Origin: Lentzea guizhouensis
GTDB taxonomy: Bacteria > Actinomycetota > Actinomycetes > Mycobacteriales > Pseudonocardiaceae
Assembly (NCBI RefSeq): GCF_001701025.1
Contig: NZ_CP016793.1
Coordinates: 8,494,001 to 8,558,000, forward strand
Reading direction: 5' to 3'
Length of the DNA stretch: 64,000 bases
The notes beneath the pieces are model-generated. The model ran no database searches. It saw nothing but the letters and a program-made list of their open reading frames with translations, and had not been told where the DNA came from. Below are positions 46,797 to 55,769 of the stretch, one piece after another (positions within the stretch are counted from its first letter, which is position 1; each line of letters starts with the position of its first letter). The position numbers and the translations under genes were made by a program.

Positions 46797-48473
46797 TCAA
46801 CGGCCGGGTTGGCCGCGAGACCCCCGAACGGAGCAGCTCTCGCTGACCACGTGCCCGGCCGTGCGCAGGGCGAGCGCGGCCATGGTGAGCGACGGGTTGG
46901 CCGTGCCGAGCGACGGCATGCTGCCGCACCCGACCGCGTACAGGTTGGGGTGGTCCCAGCAGCGTTGCCACTGGTCGACCACGGAGTCGTGCGCGGACGC
47001 GCCCATCACGTGGGTGCCGCCGATGTGCCCGGCTCCCCAGAACCGCAGCGGCACGCCGTCGTGCTCGAAGAAGCGTTCGTCGCGCTCGTAGTGCGTGTGG
47101 TCCTCGGCACCGAGGAGCCCGAACAGCTGGTCCGACACGCGTTTCGCGGCCAGCAGGCCGTCCTTGACGTAGTCGGACAGGCCGTAGTGGATGGTCGGGC
47201 ACGGGTTGCCGAGCGGGTCCCTGTCCGTGCCGAGAGTGACGCGGTTCGTGGGGTCGGCCTCCTGCTCGACCTCGATCTGGAGGGTGAACTGGCGGCTGAC
47301 GCGGTCTTTGAGAGCTTTCCGCAGTGCCGTCCCGCTGTACCCCTGTGCCACCAGTTCGGCGACGTCGCGGTCGGGGCTGCCGGCCGACCACCCCCAGCCC
47401 CAGTTGCCGATCTCGATGCGGAACGGTGCCCGCGTGCAGCGCTGTGGCCCGGTCCGGAACGCCTCGATGCCCGACGTCGACCCGGGACCGCGGAACGGCC
47501 CGATCGGCTCGGCCAGCAACCCCCAGGTGAGCAGCACCGGGTGGTCCATCAGGTTGCGGCCGACCTGGTCGCTGCTGTTCGCGAGGCCGGACATGAGCAG
47601 GATCTTGGCGTTCTCAATGGCATGCGCGGCGAGGACGACGACGTCCGCTTCGACCTCGTGCCGTGTGTGTGCGCCGGTCGTGTCGTCGTAGTAGCGCTGG
47701 TAGCTGACCTTGGTGATCCGCCCGAACTCGTCCGCGTGGACACGGTCGACCACGGATCGTGTGCGCAGTTCGACGTTCTTCGGCCAACGCTGCTGCGTAC
47801 GAAGTGGCGTGTACTTGGCGTTTTCAGGACAGATCGGCACACAGCTCGCGAACCCGGCGCACAGGTGCCCGTCCAGCTGGTAACCCCGCACCGGGACGCC
47901 GTTGCGCGCCTGCGGGGTGCCGGTGACGAGCAGCTCGTGCCCGTCGACCTCCTTGCCGTCCACAACGGACGCGATGAGGTGGTCGAGGTACGTGCGGGGC
48001 AAGGCGTGCATGGGAAACCGGTAGTCGTCCGGCATCGGCAGGTGCCCGCGCTGCTCGTCCGCGTCGGCCGCGACCCCGATCTCCCACTCGGCCGCGCGGT
48101 AGTGGGGCTCCAGCGTCGCGTAGTCGATCGGCCAGTTCCGCCCGTGCCCCAGATCGGCCGAGCGGAAGTCCTCCGGGTGCATCCGCGGTGTGAGCCCGGT
48201 CCACGCCGCCCCGGTACCGCCGTTGGTCCGCAGGTACGGACTGCTGTACGGGAACGGCCCGGTGTTGCCCAGGTAGTCGCTCGACGGCGCCGCGGCCGTC
48301 CTGCGGTAGGGCGCGAGCGGCGTCTTGACCCGCGCGGTGCGGAACCGGCTGATCGCCTCGTCGTGGTCGGTCTCCCCACCGGCCTCCAGCACCACGACCT
48401 GGAACCCGTTGTCCCCCAGCACCTTCGCCATCAGCGACCCGGCGAACCCGGCACCGACCACCACGGCCCTCAC
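46797..48473 (-). CDS. GMC-family oxidoreductase, large flavoprotein subunit
   Basis: 558 residues from GTG 48473. FAD motif VVVGAGFAGSLMAKVL, then TNGGTGAAWTGLTPRMHP, and a C-terminal GMC signature (RFWGAGHIGGTHVMGASAHD, GCGSMPSLGTANPSLTM). HLCAGFASCVPICPENAKY has a cluster of three Cys that resembles sugar-dehydrogenase-type members with an extra metal-binding site. Overlaps the upstream small gene by 4 bases (GTGA), which resembles a dehydrogenase small subunit. Probably oxidises an alcohol or sugar; substrate unknown. Confidence 0.88.
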   Translation of the reverse strand: MRAVVVGAGFAGSLMAKVLGDNGFQVVVLEAGGETDHDEAISRFRTARVKTPLAPYRRTAAAPSSDYLGNTGPFPYSSPYLRTNGGTGAAWTGLTPRMHPEDFRSADLGHGRNWPIDYATLEPHYRAAEWEIGVAADADEQRGHLPMPDDYRFPMHALPRTYLDHLIASVVDGKEVDGHELLVTGTPQARNGVPVRGYQLDGHLCAGFASCVPICPENAKYTPLRTQQRWPKNVELRTRSVVDRVHADEFGRITKVSYQRYYDDTTGAHTRHEVEADVVVLAAHAIENAKILLMSGLANSSDQVGRNLMDHPVLLTWGLLAEPIGPFRGPGSTSGIEAFRTGPQRCTRAPFRIEIGNWGWGWSAGSPDRDVAELVAQGYSGTALRKALKDRVSRQFTLQIEVEQEADPTNRVTLGTDRDPLGNPCPTIHYGLSDYVKDGLLAAKRVSDQLFGLLGAEDHTHYERDERFFEHDGVPLRFWGAGHIGGTHVMGASAHDSVVDQWQRCWDHPNLYAVGCGSMPSLGTANPSLTMAALALRTAGHVVSESCSVRGSRGQPGR

Positions 48474-48760
48474 CGCTGACTGCCTCTGGGCGGTCTCCGC
48501 TCCCAGCTGCCGAACCCGGGAGCCGCGGTCCCCGGCGCCGCGACCCCGATCGCCTTCCACGCCAGCCCCTCGGCATAGGCGCGGGCACTCGGGATCTCCC
48601 CGCGCCACACCCCGGTGTACCAGAGCTCGATGAGCTCGGCCGGCGACGCGTCCGCCGCCAGCCCCGCGTACAGCTCGACCAGCCCGGTCGACCTCAGCTC
48701 CTCCGCCGTGAACCCGGTGAGCCCGGCGGACATCTCCACGAAGGCGTCCATGCCCGCCAT
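48470..48760 (-). CDS. small dehydrogenase-subunit-like protein
   Basis: 96 residues from ATG 48760; ATG 48751 is an alternative. DAFVEMSAGLTGFTAEELRS, LIELWYTGVWRGE, AYAEGLAWKAIGVAAPG resembles the small (gamma-type) subunit of sorbitol or gluconate dehydrogenase-like complexes, with the conserved W-x-G core. It overlaps the GMC gene. No twin-arginine signal is visible, so export with the large subunit is doubtful. Confidence 0.65.
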   Translation of the reverse strand: MAGMDAFVEMSAGLTGFTAEELRSTGLVELYAGLAADASPAELIELWYTGVWRGEIPSARAYAEGLAWKAIGVAAPGTAAPGFGSWERRPPRGSQR

Positions 48761-48794
48761 CCTCGCCCCGCACCCCGGCGTTGCGTGCCGGACC

Positions 48795-49127
48795 TCACCC
48801 GCGTGGCGCAACCTCCATCTCGCCCAGCGCGGACCAGCCGTCCTGCTCCACGACCTGGCTCACGATCTTCGGCGTCTCGGCCAGGTACCGCGGGAGCTCG
48901 GCCTGGGCGTTCTTGAAGTGCTCGGACCGCACGTGCTGCCCGCCGGCGTCACCGTCGCGGAAGGCCTCGACGAGCACGTACTCGTTCGGGTCGTCGAGGC
49001 TGCGCGACCAGTCGAACCACAGGCAGCCGGGCTCGGCCCTGGTGGCCTCGATGAAGGAGCGGGAGAGCTCGGGCCAGGCGTCGGCGTGCTCGGGGAGGAC
49101 GAGGAACTTGGCGGTGATGAAGATCAA
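48795..49127 (-). CDS. antibiotic biosynthesis monooxygenase (ABM) family protein
   Basis: 110 residues. MIFITAKFLVLPEHADAW, FIEATRAEPGCLWFDWSRSL, FRDGDAGGQHVRSEHFKNAQ is the ABM dimeric ferredoxin-like pattern, with a conserved His in SEHF. Members are cofactor-free monooxygenases or quinol/heme-degrading enzymes. It lies 34 bases upstream of the GMC small-subunit gene on the same strand and may be cotranscribed. Confidence 0.88.
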   Translation of the reverse strand: MIFITAKFLVLPEHADAWPELSRSFIEATRAEPGCLWFDWSRSLDDPNEYVLVEAFRDGDAGGQHVRSEHFKNAQAELPRYLAETPKIVSQVVEQDGWSALGEMEVAPRG

Positions 49128-49200
49128 GGCGGGCCTCCTGTGCTCGGTTCCCCGAGCCTAGGGGGAAGCGCCGGGCACCGCGTGTCCCTACCGCGTCAGG

Positions 49201-49675
49201 TCAACCACGCGCCCGCCTCGACCGCGCGAACGCCTGCTCCTCCACCAGCGACCCGTCCGGCGCCATCCGCATCCGCTTCGGTCCTTGGCTGGTCATCTGC
49301 GCCAGCAACGCCTGCGTGTCCGCGGCGCGCTGCGCCTGGTCCGCCCGTGTCACCCGGAACCTGTGCACCACGACCTCATCCGGGTCGGTCTCACCGGGCG
49401 CGCCCCGCCGCGAACTCCCGCACGTGCGGAGGCAACTCGATGGTCGCCAGCTCCCGATCGCACACGATCGTGGCGTTCGGCAGCACCGCGACGTAGGCCA
49501 TCCCGTCGGCTGGATAGAGCTCCTCGGCCAATGTGCTGTCATCCGCGCGTTCAATCGCACAGCCCGGCCGCAACGCGCGGATCACCGTTTCCGCAGCTTC
49601 GCGGTCCGGCTCACCGCGCGATGTCAACGCCACCCGCACGTCACCGAACGCCACCAACGCCGCATTGGCCCCCAT
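49201..49675 (-). CDS. conserved hypothetical protein, frameshifted
   Basis: From ATG 49675 it reads MGANAALVAFGDVRVALTSR and AELYPADGMAYVAVLPNATI with VCDRELATIELPPHVREF, then a stop. Removing one C in CCCC 49403-49406 (minus-strand G run) continues AAGAPGETDPDEVVVHRFRV to a stop at 49201, giving about 157 residues. The N-terminal half resembles the DUF6928-type family (low confidence). Either a one-base error or an early stop. It is divergent from the EmrB-type transporter gene, whose start is 79 bases away. Confidence 0.55.
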
Positions 49676-49754
49676 GTAACCCCCTCGGATCGTGCGCGCA
49701 CACTAGCCACTGCACGCGCTGCGGGCTCACGGAACCTGCGCGACCATCAGCGCC

Positions 49755-51725
49755 GTGCCCGAGATCGACACCCGCAGGCGGAACCTGGTCGTCGCCGCCG
49801 TCCTGCTCGCCATGCTGCTGGCCGCGCTCGACCAGACCATCGTCTCCACCGCCCTGCCGACGATGGTCGCCGACCTCGGTGGTGGCGCGCACCTGTCGTG
49901 GGTGGTGACGTCGTACCTGCTGGCCGAGACGATCATGACCGTCCTCATCGGCAAGTTCGGCGACCTCTACGGGCGCAAGAAGATGTTCCTGATCAGCGTG
50001 GTCCTGTTCCTGGTCGGCTCGTTCTTCGCGGGCTGGTCGGAGTCGATGGGGATGCTGATCGCGTTCCGCGCGGTGCAGGGACTGGGTGCGGGCGGGCTCA
50101 TGGTCACCTCGACGGCGATCATCGCGGATGTCGTGCCGCTCAGGGAGCGCGGCAAGTTCCAGGGGCTCGCGGGTGCGGTGTTCGGCGTCGCGACGGTGGC
50201 CGGGCCGTTGCTCGGCGGGCTGTTCGTGGACCACCTGAGCTGGCGGTGGGCGTTCTACGTCAACATCCCGCTCGGCGTCGCGGTCATCGTCGTCGCCGTC
50301 GCCGCTCTCCCGACGATCAGGTCCACCGCACACCCGAAGATCGACTACGCCGGCATCGCGTTGATCGCTCTCGCGGCGACCGGGCTGACGCTGGTCACGA
50401 GCTGGGGCGGCACCGAGTACGCGTGGACGTCGCCGACGATCCTGGGGATGGCGGCGGGATCGGTGGCGCTTCTCGTCGCATTCGTGCTCGTGGAACAACG
50501 AGCACAAGAACCGATGCTGCCGATGCGGTTGTTCCGCAGCCGGGTGTTCACGGTGTCGGGCATCCTGAGCTTCGTCGTCGGGTTCGCGATGCTCGGCGGC
50601 ATCACCTACCTGCCGATCTACCTGCAGTACGTGCGCGGCGAGTCGGCGACGGCGTCCGGGCTGTGGATGCTGCCGTTGATCGCCGGGTTGATGGCCACGG
50701 CGCTGATCACCGGCAACACCATCAGCCGCACGGGCAGGTACCGGATCTTCCCGCTCGTCGGGTCGGCGGTGCTGACGGTCGGCCTGTTCCTGATGTCGAA
50801 CCTCGCCGCGGACACCGGCTACTGGCTGATGGGCGTGTTCATGATGGTGCTGGGCGCGGGCATCGGCCTGGTCATGCAGGTGCCGGTGATCGTCGTGCAG
50901 AGCACCACCAGCTACAGCGACCTCGGCGTCGCCACGTCCGGGATCAGCTTCCTGCGCACGATGGGCAGCTCGTTCGGCGTCGCGATCTTCGGCACGATCT
51001 ACGCCAACCAGCTGCCGAAGCACCTCCAGGTCCCGGAAGGCGTGAACCCGCAGGCGATCGCGAGCCCCGCGGCCGTGCACGCGCTGCCGGACCTGGTCAA
51101 AGCACCCATCGTCGCCGGATACGCGGAGACCGTGCAGATGATGTTCCTCATCGCCGCGCCGATCGGACTGGTGGCGCTGCTCGTCGCGGTGTTCCTGCCC
51201 GAGGTGCCGCTGCGGGACACCTCACGCGCGGCCGCCGCCGGCAACAGCGGTGTCGGCGAGAGCTTCGCGGCGCCGCCGTCGAACTCCTACGACGAGCTGC
51301 GCAAGCTGGTGTCCACGGTGGTCTCGAAGTCCGCGGACGACCCGCACACCGCCGTGCTGAAGCGTTCCGGCGTCGCCCTGCCGGTGGAACAGGCGTGGCT
51401 GCTCGGCCGGGTCTACCGGGCGTCGACCGACGACGGCGTGGCGACGCTCGCCGAGGTCGCCGTGATGACGAAGGTGCCGGCCGGGATCTTCACACCGACC
51501 GCGCAGGCCCTGGTCCGGTCGGGCCACCTCGCGTTCAACGACGACGGCTACCGCTTCACCGACCTCGGCGCGGAGGTGTTCACCCAGCTCGTGCGCGCGT
51601 GGCGGCGGTGGCTGCTCGACCAGCTCGAGGACTGGCACGAGCCGGACCAGCGCGACTTCGCCCAGGCGCTCGACTCGTTCACCGACGAGCTGATCGAGAG
51701 CGGCCGCGCGATGAGCCGCGTCTGA
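49755..51725 (+). CDS. EmrB/QacA (DHA2) MFS exporter with C-terminal winged-helix domain
   Basis: 656 residues from GTG 49755. Fourteen membrane segments; LAALDQTIVSTALPTMVADL (motif D region), GKFGDLYGRKKMFLISVVLF (motif A), GAVFGVATVAGPLLGGLFVD (motif C, antiporter). Residues about 490-656 are soluble: YDELRKLVSTVVSKSADDP, TLAEVAVMTKVPAGIFTP, LVRSGHLAFNDDGYRFTDLG read like a winged helix. Drug exporters of this type with a helix-turn-helix-like tail are known in actinobacteria, where the tail may sense ligand; DNA binding is unproven. Confidence 0.9.
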   Translation: MPEIDTRRRNLVVAAVLLAMLLAALDQTIVSTALPTMVADLGGGAHLSWVVTSYLLAETIMTVLIGKFGDLYGRKKMFLISVVLFLVGSFFAGWSESMGMLIAFRAVQGLGAGGLMVTSTAIIADVVPLRERGKFQGLAGAVFGVATVAGPLLGGLFVDHLSWRWAFYVNIPLGVAVIVVAVAALPTIRSTAHPKIDYAGIALIALAATGLTLVTSWGGTEYAWTSPTILGMAAGSVALLVAFVLVEQRAQEPMLPMRLFRSRVFTVSGILSFVVGFAMLGGITYLPIYLQYVRGESATASGLWMLPLIAGLMATALITGNTISRTGRYRIFPLVGSAVLTVGLFLMSNLAADTGYWLMGVFMMVLGAGIGLVMQVPVIVVQSTTSYSDLGVATSGISFLRTMGSSFGVAIFGTIYANQLPKHLQVPEGVNPQAIASPAAVHALPDLVKAPIVAGYAETVQMMFLIAAPIGLVALLVAVFLPEVPLRDTSRAAAAGNSGVGESFAAPPSNSYDELRKLVSTVVSKSADDPHTAVLKRSGVALPVEQAWLLGRVYRASTDDGVATLAEVAVMTKVPAGIFTPTAQALVRSGHLAFNDDGYRFTDLGAEVFTQLVRAWRRWLLDQLEDWHEPDQRDFAQALDSFTDELIESGRAMSRV

Positions 51726-51728
51726 TGC

Positions 51729-51968
51729 TTCGGCGGTGCGGCCCTGCGACTCGTACAGCTCCGCCACCCTCGTAGTGCCGCAACGCCTCCGCGTCGCTGC
51801 CCGACCGGTACAGCGCCAGCATCGGTTGTGCGGCAAGGCGTTCGTCGTGCAGGCTCTCGCGCAGCGCGTCGAACGACTCCGACTCGATGCCCTGCAAGGC
51901 ATCGCCGCAGCGCGTCGTCGAGCAGCCGGCCCACCGGCACCGGACGGCCCGAGCAGCCGGAACTCCAA
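51729..51968 (-). pseudogene. SARP/AfsR-family (BTAD) regulator remnant
   Basis: On the minus strand MEFRLLGP at 51968 is the usual beginning of a SARP/AfsR winged-helix protein. Then, in another frame, SFDALRESLHDERLAAQPML and RSGSDAEALRHYE match a BTAD helix pair, and a third frame carries VAELYESQGRTAEASDAAH. The wHTH core is gone and at least two frame changes are needed. Decayed leftover of a regulator of antibiotic clusters. The intergenic stretch 51969-52110 beyond it holds nothing else I can name. Confidence 0.5.
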
Positions 51969-52110
51969 GGTCCCCCTCAGCAGCGGATTCCAGGTTCATC
52001 CCAGGTCGGCCAATCCATCAGCCCAGGGGCCTTCCACCACCCGCTGTTCACCGAAGATCACCCGGCCGGACCTGGTAGGACCGGTACCTCCACATGCGAC
52101 CCTGGATTCG

Positions 52111-53244
52111 ATGAGCCACACGCGAATCGGGTCGTTCAACGTGGAGAACATGTTCGAGCGCCCCAAGGTCATGAGCCGCGGCGCCACGAAGCACGCGGCT
52201 CCGGTCCTGGCCGCCCACGCCCGGTTCAACGAGCTCATCGCCTGCGAGGAGTACACGCCGGAGGTCAAGCAGGAGCTCAAAGAACACCTGCTGACACTCG
52301 GGTTGCTGCGCGGTGACCGCAGCTCGTACGCGGTCCTGCGGCGCATCCGCGGCCGGTTCCTCGCCCGCCACCGCGACGGCGAGACCTCGGTCGTGGCGAG
52401 CGGGCGCGAGTCGTGGGTCGGCTGGGTCGAGCTCACCACCGAGCCGATCAGCGAGCTCGCCACCCGGCACACCGCCCAGGTGATGCGCGACGTCGGCGCG
52501 CACGTGCTCGGCGTGGTCGAGGCCGAGTCCCGCGAACTGCTGCAGATGTTCTCCTCCAGCCTGCTCAAGCACGTCGGCTGGACCCCGTACGACGAGGTGC
52601 ACCTCATCGACGGCAACGACGAGCGCGGCATCAACGTCGGCCTGCTCACCCGCGACGAGCACCAGGTCATCACGATCCGCACGCACGTCTACGCCAGGGA
52701 CACCTCGGGCGTGATCTTCTCCCGCGACTGCGCCGAGTACCACGTCCGCACCCCGGCGGGCCCCGAGGTCGTGGTTCTCGTCAACCACCTGAAGTCCAAG
52801 GGCTACAGCACACCCGGCGACCCGCTCGGCGCGCGCCGCCGGTTCCGCCAGGCCGTGCGGATCGCGCGGATCGTCAACCGGCTGCGCGACGAGGGCCACG
52901 AGCACATCGCCGTGGTCGGCGACCTCAACGACACCCCGGACAGCGAGGCGCTGCGGCCGTTGTTCCAGCGCACCGGGCTGCGTGACATCAGCGAGCACGA
53001 GAACTTCGACTGGAACCACCGGTTCGGCACGTACCGCGGTGTCAACGAGAAGGGCAAGATCGACTACGTCCTGCTCACGCCACCGCTGTTCGCCAAGGCC
53101 GTGGGCGGCGGCATCTTCCGCAAGGGCGTGTGGCGCGGCCCGCGGACCAAAAACCGTTGGGACGTCTACGAAACGATGACGAGCGAGGTGCACGCGGCCA
53201 GCGACCACGCGGCGATCTACGCGGACATCGACTGGTCCATCTGA
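52111..53244 (+). CDS. endonuclease/exonuclease/phosphatase (EEP) family protein
   Basis: 377 residues from ATG 52111. RIGSFNVENMFERP is the N-terminal Asn/Glu catalytic motif; VVLVNHLKSKGYS and AVVGDLNDTPDSEAL (metal-binding GDxN), TSEVHAASDHAAIYADI (SDH catalytic) complete the EEP fold. Likely a secreted-or-cytosolic nuclease or phosphatase; no signal peptide is visible. Its last 28 bases overlap the convergent B12-binding gene. Divergent from the SARP remnant. Confidence 0.92.
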   Translation: MSHTRIGSFNVENMFERPKVMSRGATKHAAPVLAAHARFNELIACEEYTPEVKQELKEHLLTLGLLRGDRSSYAVLRRIRGRFLARHRDGETSVVASGRESWVGWVELTTEPISELATRHTAQVMRDVGAHVLGVVEAESRELLQMFSSSLLKHVGWTPYDEVHLIDGNDERGINVGLLTRDEHQVITIRTHVYARDTSGVIFSRDCAEYHVRTPAGPEVVVLVNHLKSKGYSTPGDPLGARRRFRQAVRIARIVNRLRDEGHEHIAVVGDLNDTPDSEALRPLFQRTGLRDISEHENFDWNHRFGTYRGVNEKGKIDYVLLTPPLFAKAVGGGIFRKGVWRGPRTKNRWDVYETMTSEVHAASDHAAIYADIDWSI

Positions 53245-54236
53245 ACCCCGGACAGCATCCGCTGTGCGCGCGGGAAGTCCCGCAGCTGTCCGGAGAGCAG
53301 GTCCAACGCGGGCTCCAGCACCTGTGCGGGCACACCGCGCGCGTTGAGCACGTCACCGGTCCACGACATGAAGCTGTGGAACAGCGAGTCGTCGTCGACG
53401 TACAACGCCGTCGCGAGGAAGTCCACGATGTGCGCGAGGTCCTCGGCCGTGTGCTGGCGCTGCTCCGAGGTGTAGGCGCGCATGGCGGGCACCCGGTCCT
53501 CCAGTCCGCGGTACACCGCCCGCACGAGGTCGTTCGCGGTGCGCTTGACCAGCGTGTACTCCTGGTCGGCCAGGTGCGGCAGGTCGTCGATCGGCTGGTG
53601 CGGCGAGCTCGGCACCGGCAACGTCTGCGTCAGCAGCATGTCCGCGGCGGACCGGGCGTCGGCGGCCCACGCGTTGGCACCGAACCGGCGCGCGTACTGG
53701 CCGTCAGGACCGAACGCCGCCCCGCCGACGATCACCGGCACGCCCGTCGCCTGGCACGCCGTCATCGTGGCGTGCGCGACGGGCAACCGGGTCGCGATGG
53801 AGCTCGACAGCGCCACCACGTCCGGGCCGGTGCGGTGCAGGTAGGTGATCAGGTGCGGCGTCGGCACCTGCGCGCCGAGGTAGTCCACAGCGAACCCGCG
53901 CAGCGACAGCACCTCGGCCAGCAGCCGGGCGGGCAGCGCGTGCCACTCGCCGTCCACGCACGCCACGGTGACGCGCCCGTGCGTCGGCCGCTGCCGCGGC
54001 CGAGTGAGCGTGAGCGCCGTGACCGCGCGTTCGTTGATGGCGGTGATCGCGTGCTCCTGGGCGACGCTGATCCGGTTCGCGGCCCACTCGCGGCCGACCC
54101 GCTGCTGCACCCCGCCGATCACGTCGAGCAGCACGAACTCGTGGCCGTACCTCTCCGCGGCCTCGAGCACCACGTCGGTCGCGCGGTGCTCGTCGCCGTC
54201 GAGAACGGCCTCCCAGAGCGCGTCGAGCGCCGTCAC
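53217..54236 (-). CDS. cobalamin (B12)-binding domain protein
   Basis: 339 residues from GTG 54236. N-terminal helical bundle (LWEAVLDGDEHRATDVVLEA, REWAANRISVAQEHAITAIN), then a Rossmann-like B12 domain: VTVACVDGEWHALPARLLAE with a candidate axial His in DGEWH, LRGFAVDYLGAQVPTPHLIT, PVIVGGAAFG. The last ~100 residues are helical and unlike known domains. The next gene on this strand is a SpoIIE-type phosphatase overlapping by 4 bases; such pairs are linked to light or redox sensing by B12 proteins (family inference). Confidence 0.85.
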   Translation of the reverse strand: MTALDALWEAVLDGDEHRATDVVLEAAERYGHEFVLLDVIGGVQQRVGREWAANRISVAQEHAITAINERAVTALTLTRPRQRPTHGRVTVACVDGEWHALPARLLAEVLSLRGFAVDYLGAQVPTPHLITYLHRTGPDVVALSSSIATRLPVAHATMTACQATGVPVIVGGAAFGPDGQYARRFGANAWAADARSAADMLLTQTLPVPSSPHQPIDDLPHLADQEYTLVKRTANDLVRAVYRGLEDRVPAMRAYTSEQRQHTAEDLAHIVDFLATALYVDDDSLFHSFMSWTGDVLNARGVPAQVLEPALDLLSGQLRDFPRAQRMLSGVQMDQSMSA

Positions 54237-55699
54237 CTGGACCTCCGCCGGGGTGCGGTGATCGACACCACCGCGATGTCGTCGTGGACACCCGCGCCGA
54301 CCCAGTTGGCCGCGAGCATGTGAACGTGTTCGACGAGCGCTTCGGCCGGCATGCCACCGCACGCGCCTAGCGCGCGCCGCAGCCGTTCTTCACCGAACTC
54401 CTCGTCGCCAAGCGGCCCGCCGACGGCCTCGATGATGCCGTCGGTGTAGAGCAGGCAGGAGTCGCCCGGCCTCAGCAGCACCTCGTCGGTGGTCGTCCTG
54501 ATCTCCGGCAGGATCCCCACCAGCGTGCCGCGCGTCCTGGCCGGCTCGACGGTCCCGCCGGTCCGCACGACCAGCGGCGGCGGGTGCCCGCCCGAGGTGA
54601 GCGTGAGGTGCAGCCCCTCTGCGACGGGCCGCACGGTGCCGACGACCACGGTGATGAACCGGGACTGGTCGGTGGTGAGCAACGCCTGGTTGAGCGCGCG
54701 CAGCATCTGGTCGTGGTCGTCCACCACCTGCAGCAACGCGTGCAGGGCCGTGCGCACCTTGCCGGTCTGCACGGCCGAGTCGAGCCCCTTGCCGCACACG
54801 TCGCCGAGCACGACGAACAGCTCGTCGTCCGGCAGCTCGTGCACGTCGTAGAAGTCGCCACCGACCCGCTCGGAGTCCGCGGCCGCCCGGTAGCGCCCGG
54901 CCAGCTCGACCTTCTCGTACCGGCGCAGCACCGGCGGCAGCAGGTCCCTGGTGAGCCGCTCGGTGATCACCGACTGCTGGGTGAACAGGCTCGCGGCCGA
55001 CATCGCCACCCCGGCCCGCGAGGCGAACAACCGCGCGAAGGCTTCCTCGTTCTCGCTGAACTGCAAGTCCTTGCGCACCAGGACCAGCGCGCCGGCCGGC
55101 ACCCCGTGCCCCGGCAGCGGCGTGACCACGATCGACCGCCCGTCCCTGGCCAGCCACTCGGGCGCCGCGGCCGGGTCGATCCAGCGCGACGGCACCGGCG
55201 GGAACCCGCGCAACGCCTCGCTGAGCCCCACGACCCCTTCGACGTCGATGCGCTGCAGCTCGTGCGTCGGCGTCCCTCCCCGCACGCACCGCGTGATCGG
55301 GTGCCCGTGGTCAGACTGCGGCGCGATCACCAGCGCCTCGTCCGCGAGGTGGGTGGCAGCCAGTTCGGCGACCACGTTCATGCAGCGCTCGGGGTTGAGC
55401 GACGTCATCAACGCGCTCGACATCCGCGTCAGCAGCGCCGTGCGTTCCCGCTCGAGCTTGAGATCGGTCTCGTCCAGCAACCACCAAGTGGCGGAGCCGT
55501 CCCCGTTGTCGACCCGGTGTGCGGCGTAGGTGCGCTCGGCGACGCGCACGGACTCGCCGTGCTGCCACTCGCGCCAGTCCGACGAGACCTGCTGGGGGAA
55601 GAGCGTTTTGGCTGCCTCGTTCATGCCGTGCACAGCACCGGCGGCATCGACGACGAGTGCGGGGCACGGCGAACGCAACCAGTTCATGACCGCGACCAC
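54233..55699 (-). CDS. PAS/GAF - SpoIIE (PP2C) phosphatase
   Basis: 488 residues from GTG 55699 (ATG 55687 also possible). Residues 1-75 PAS-like (CPALVVDAAGAVHGMNEAAK); about 85-240 GAF (MSSALMTSLNPERCMNVVAE); about 250-488 SpoIIE/RsbU phosphatase: VGGDFYDVHELPDDELFVVL, GDVCGKGLDSAVQ, TDGIIEAVGGPLGDEE, DDIAVVSI. Metal-binding Asps are in these motifs. Such phosphatases dephosphorylate anti-anti-sigma factors in stress regulation. No anti-sigma partner is adjacent, so the target is elsewhere. Coupled to the B12-binding gene. Confidence 0.92.
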   Translation of the reverse strand: MVAVMNWLRSPCPALVVDAAGAVHGMNEAAKTLFPQQVSSDWREWQHGESVRVAERTYAAHRVDNGDGSATWWLLDETDLKLERERTALLTRMSSALMTSLNPERCMNVVAELAATHLADEALVIAPQSDHGHPITRCVRGGTPTHELQRIDVEGVVGLSEALRGFPPVPSRWIDPAAAPEWLARDGRSIVVTPLPGHGVPAGALVLVRKDLQFSENEEAFARLFASRAGVAMSAASLFTQQSVITERLTRDLLPPVLRRYEKVELAGRYRAAADSERVGGDFYDVHELPDDELFVVLGDVCGKGLDSAVQTGKVRTALHALLQVVDDHDQMLRALNQALLTTDQSRFITVVVGTVRPVAEGLHLTLTSGGHPPPLVVRTGGTVEPARTRGTLVGILPEIRTTTDEVLLRPGDSCLLYTDGIIEAVGGPLGDEEFGEERLRRALGACGGMPAEALVEHVHMLAANWVGAGVHDDIAVVSITAPRRRSR

Positions 55700-55769
55700 G
55701 GGTACGAGTGTCTCATTCGAAGCTGATCAAGAACAACGTTTGAGAGGCTGACTACGTGGGTACAGGCGC

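Noticed and set aside
54584..55726. plus-strand frame opposite the SpoIIE phosphatase
   Set aside because: SpoIIE motifs are on the minus strand; the plus frame is a shadow.
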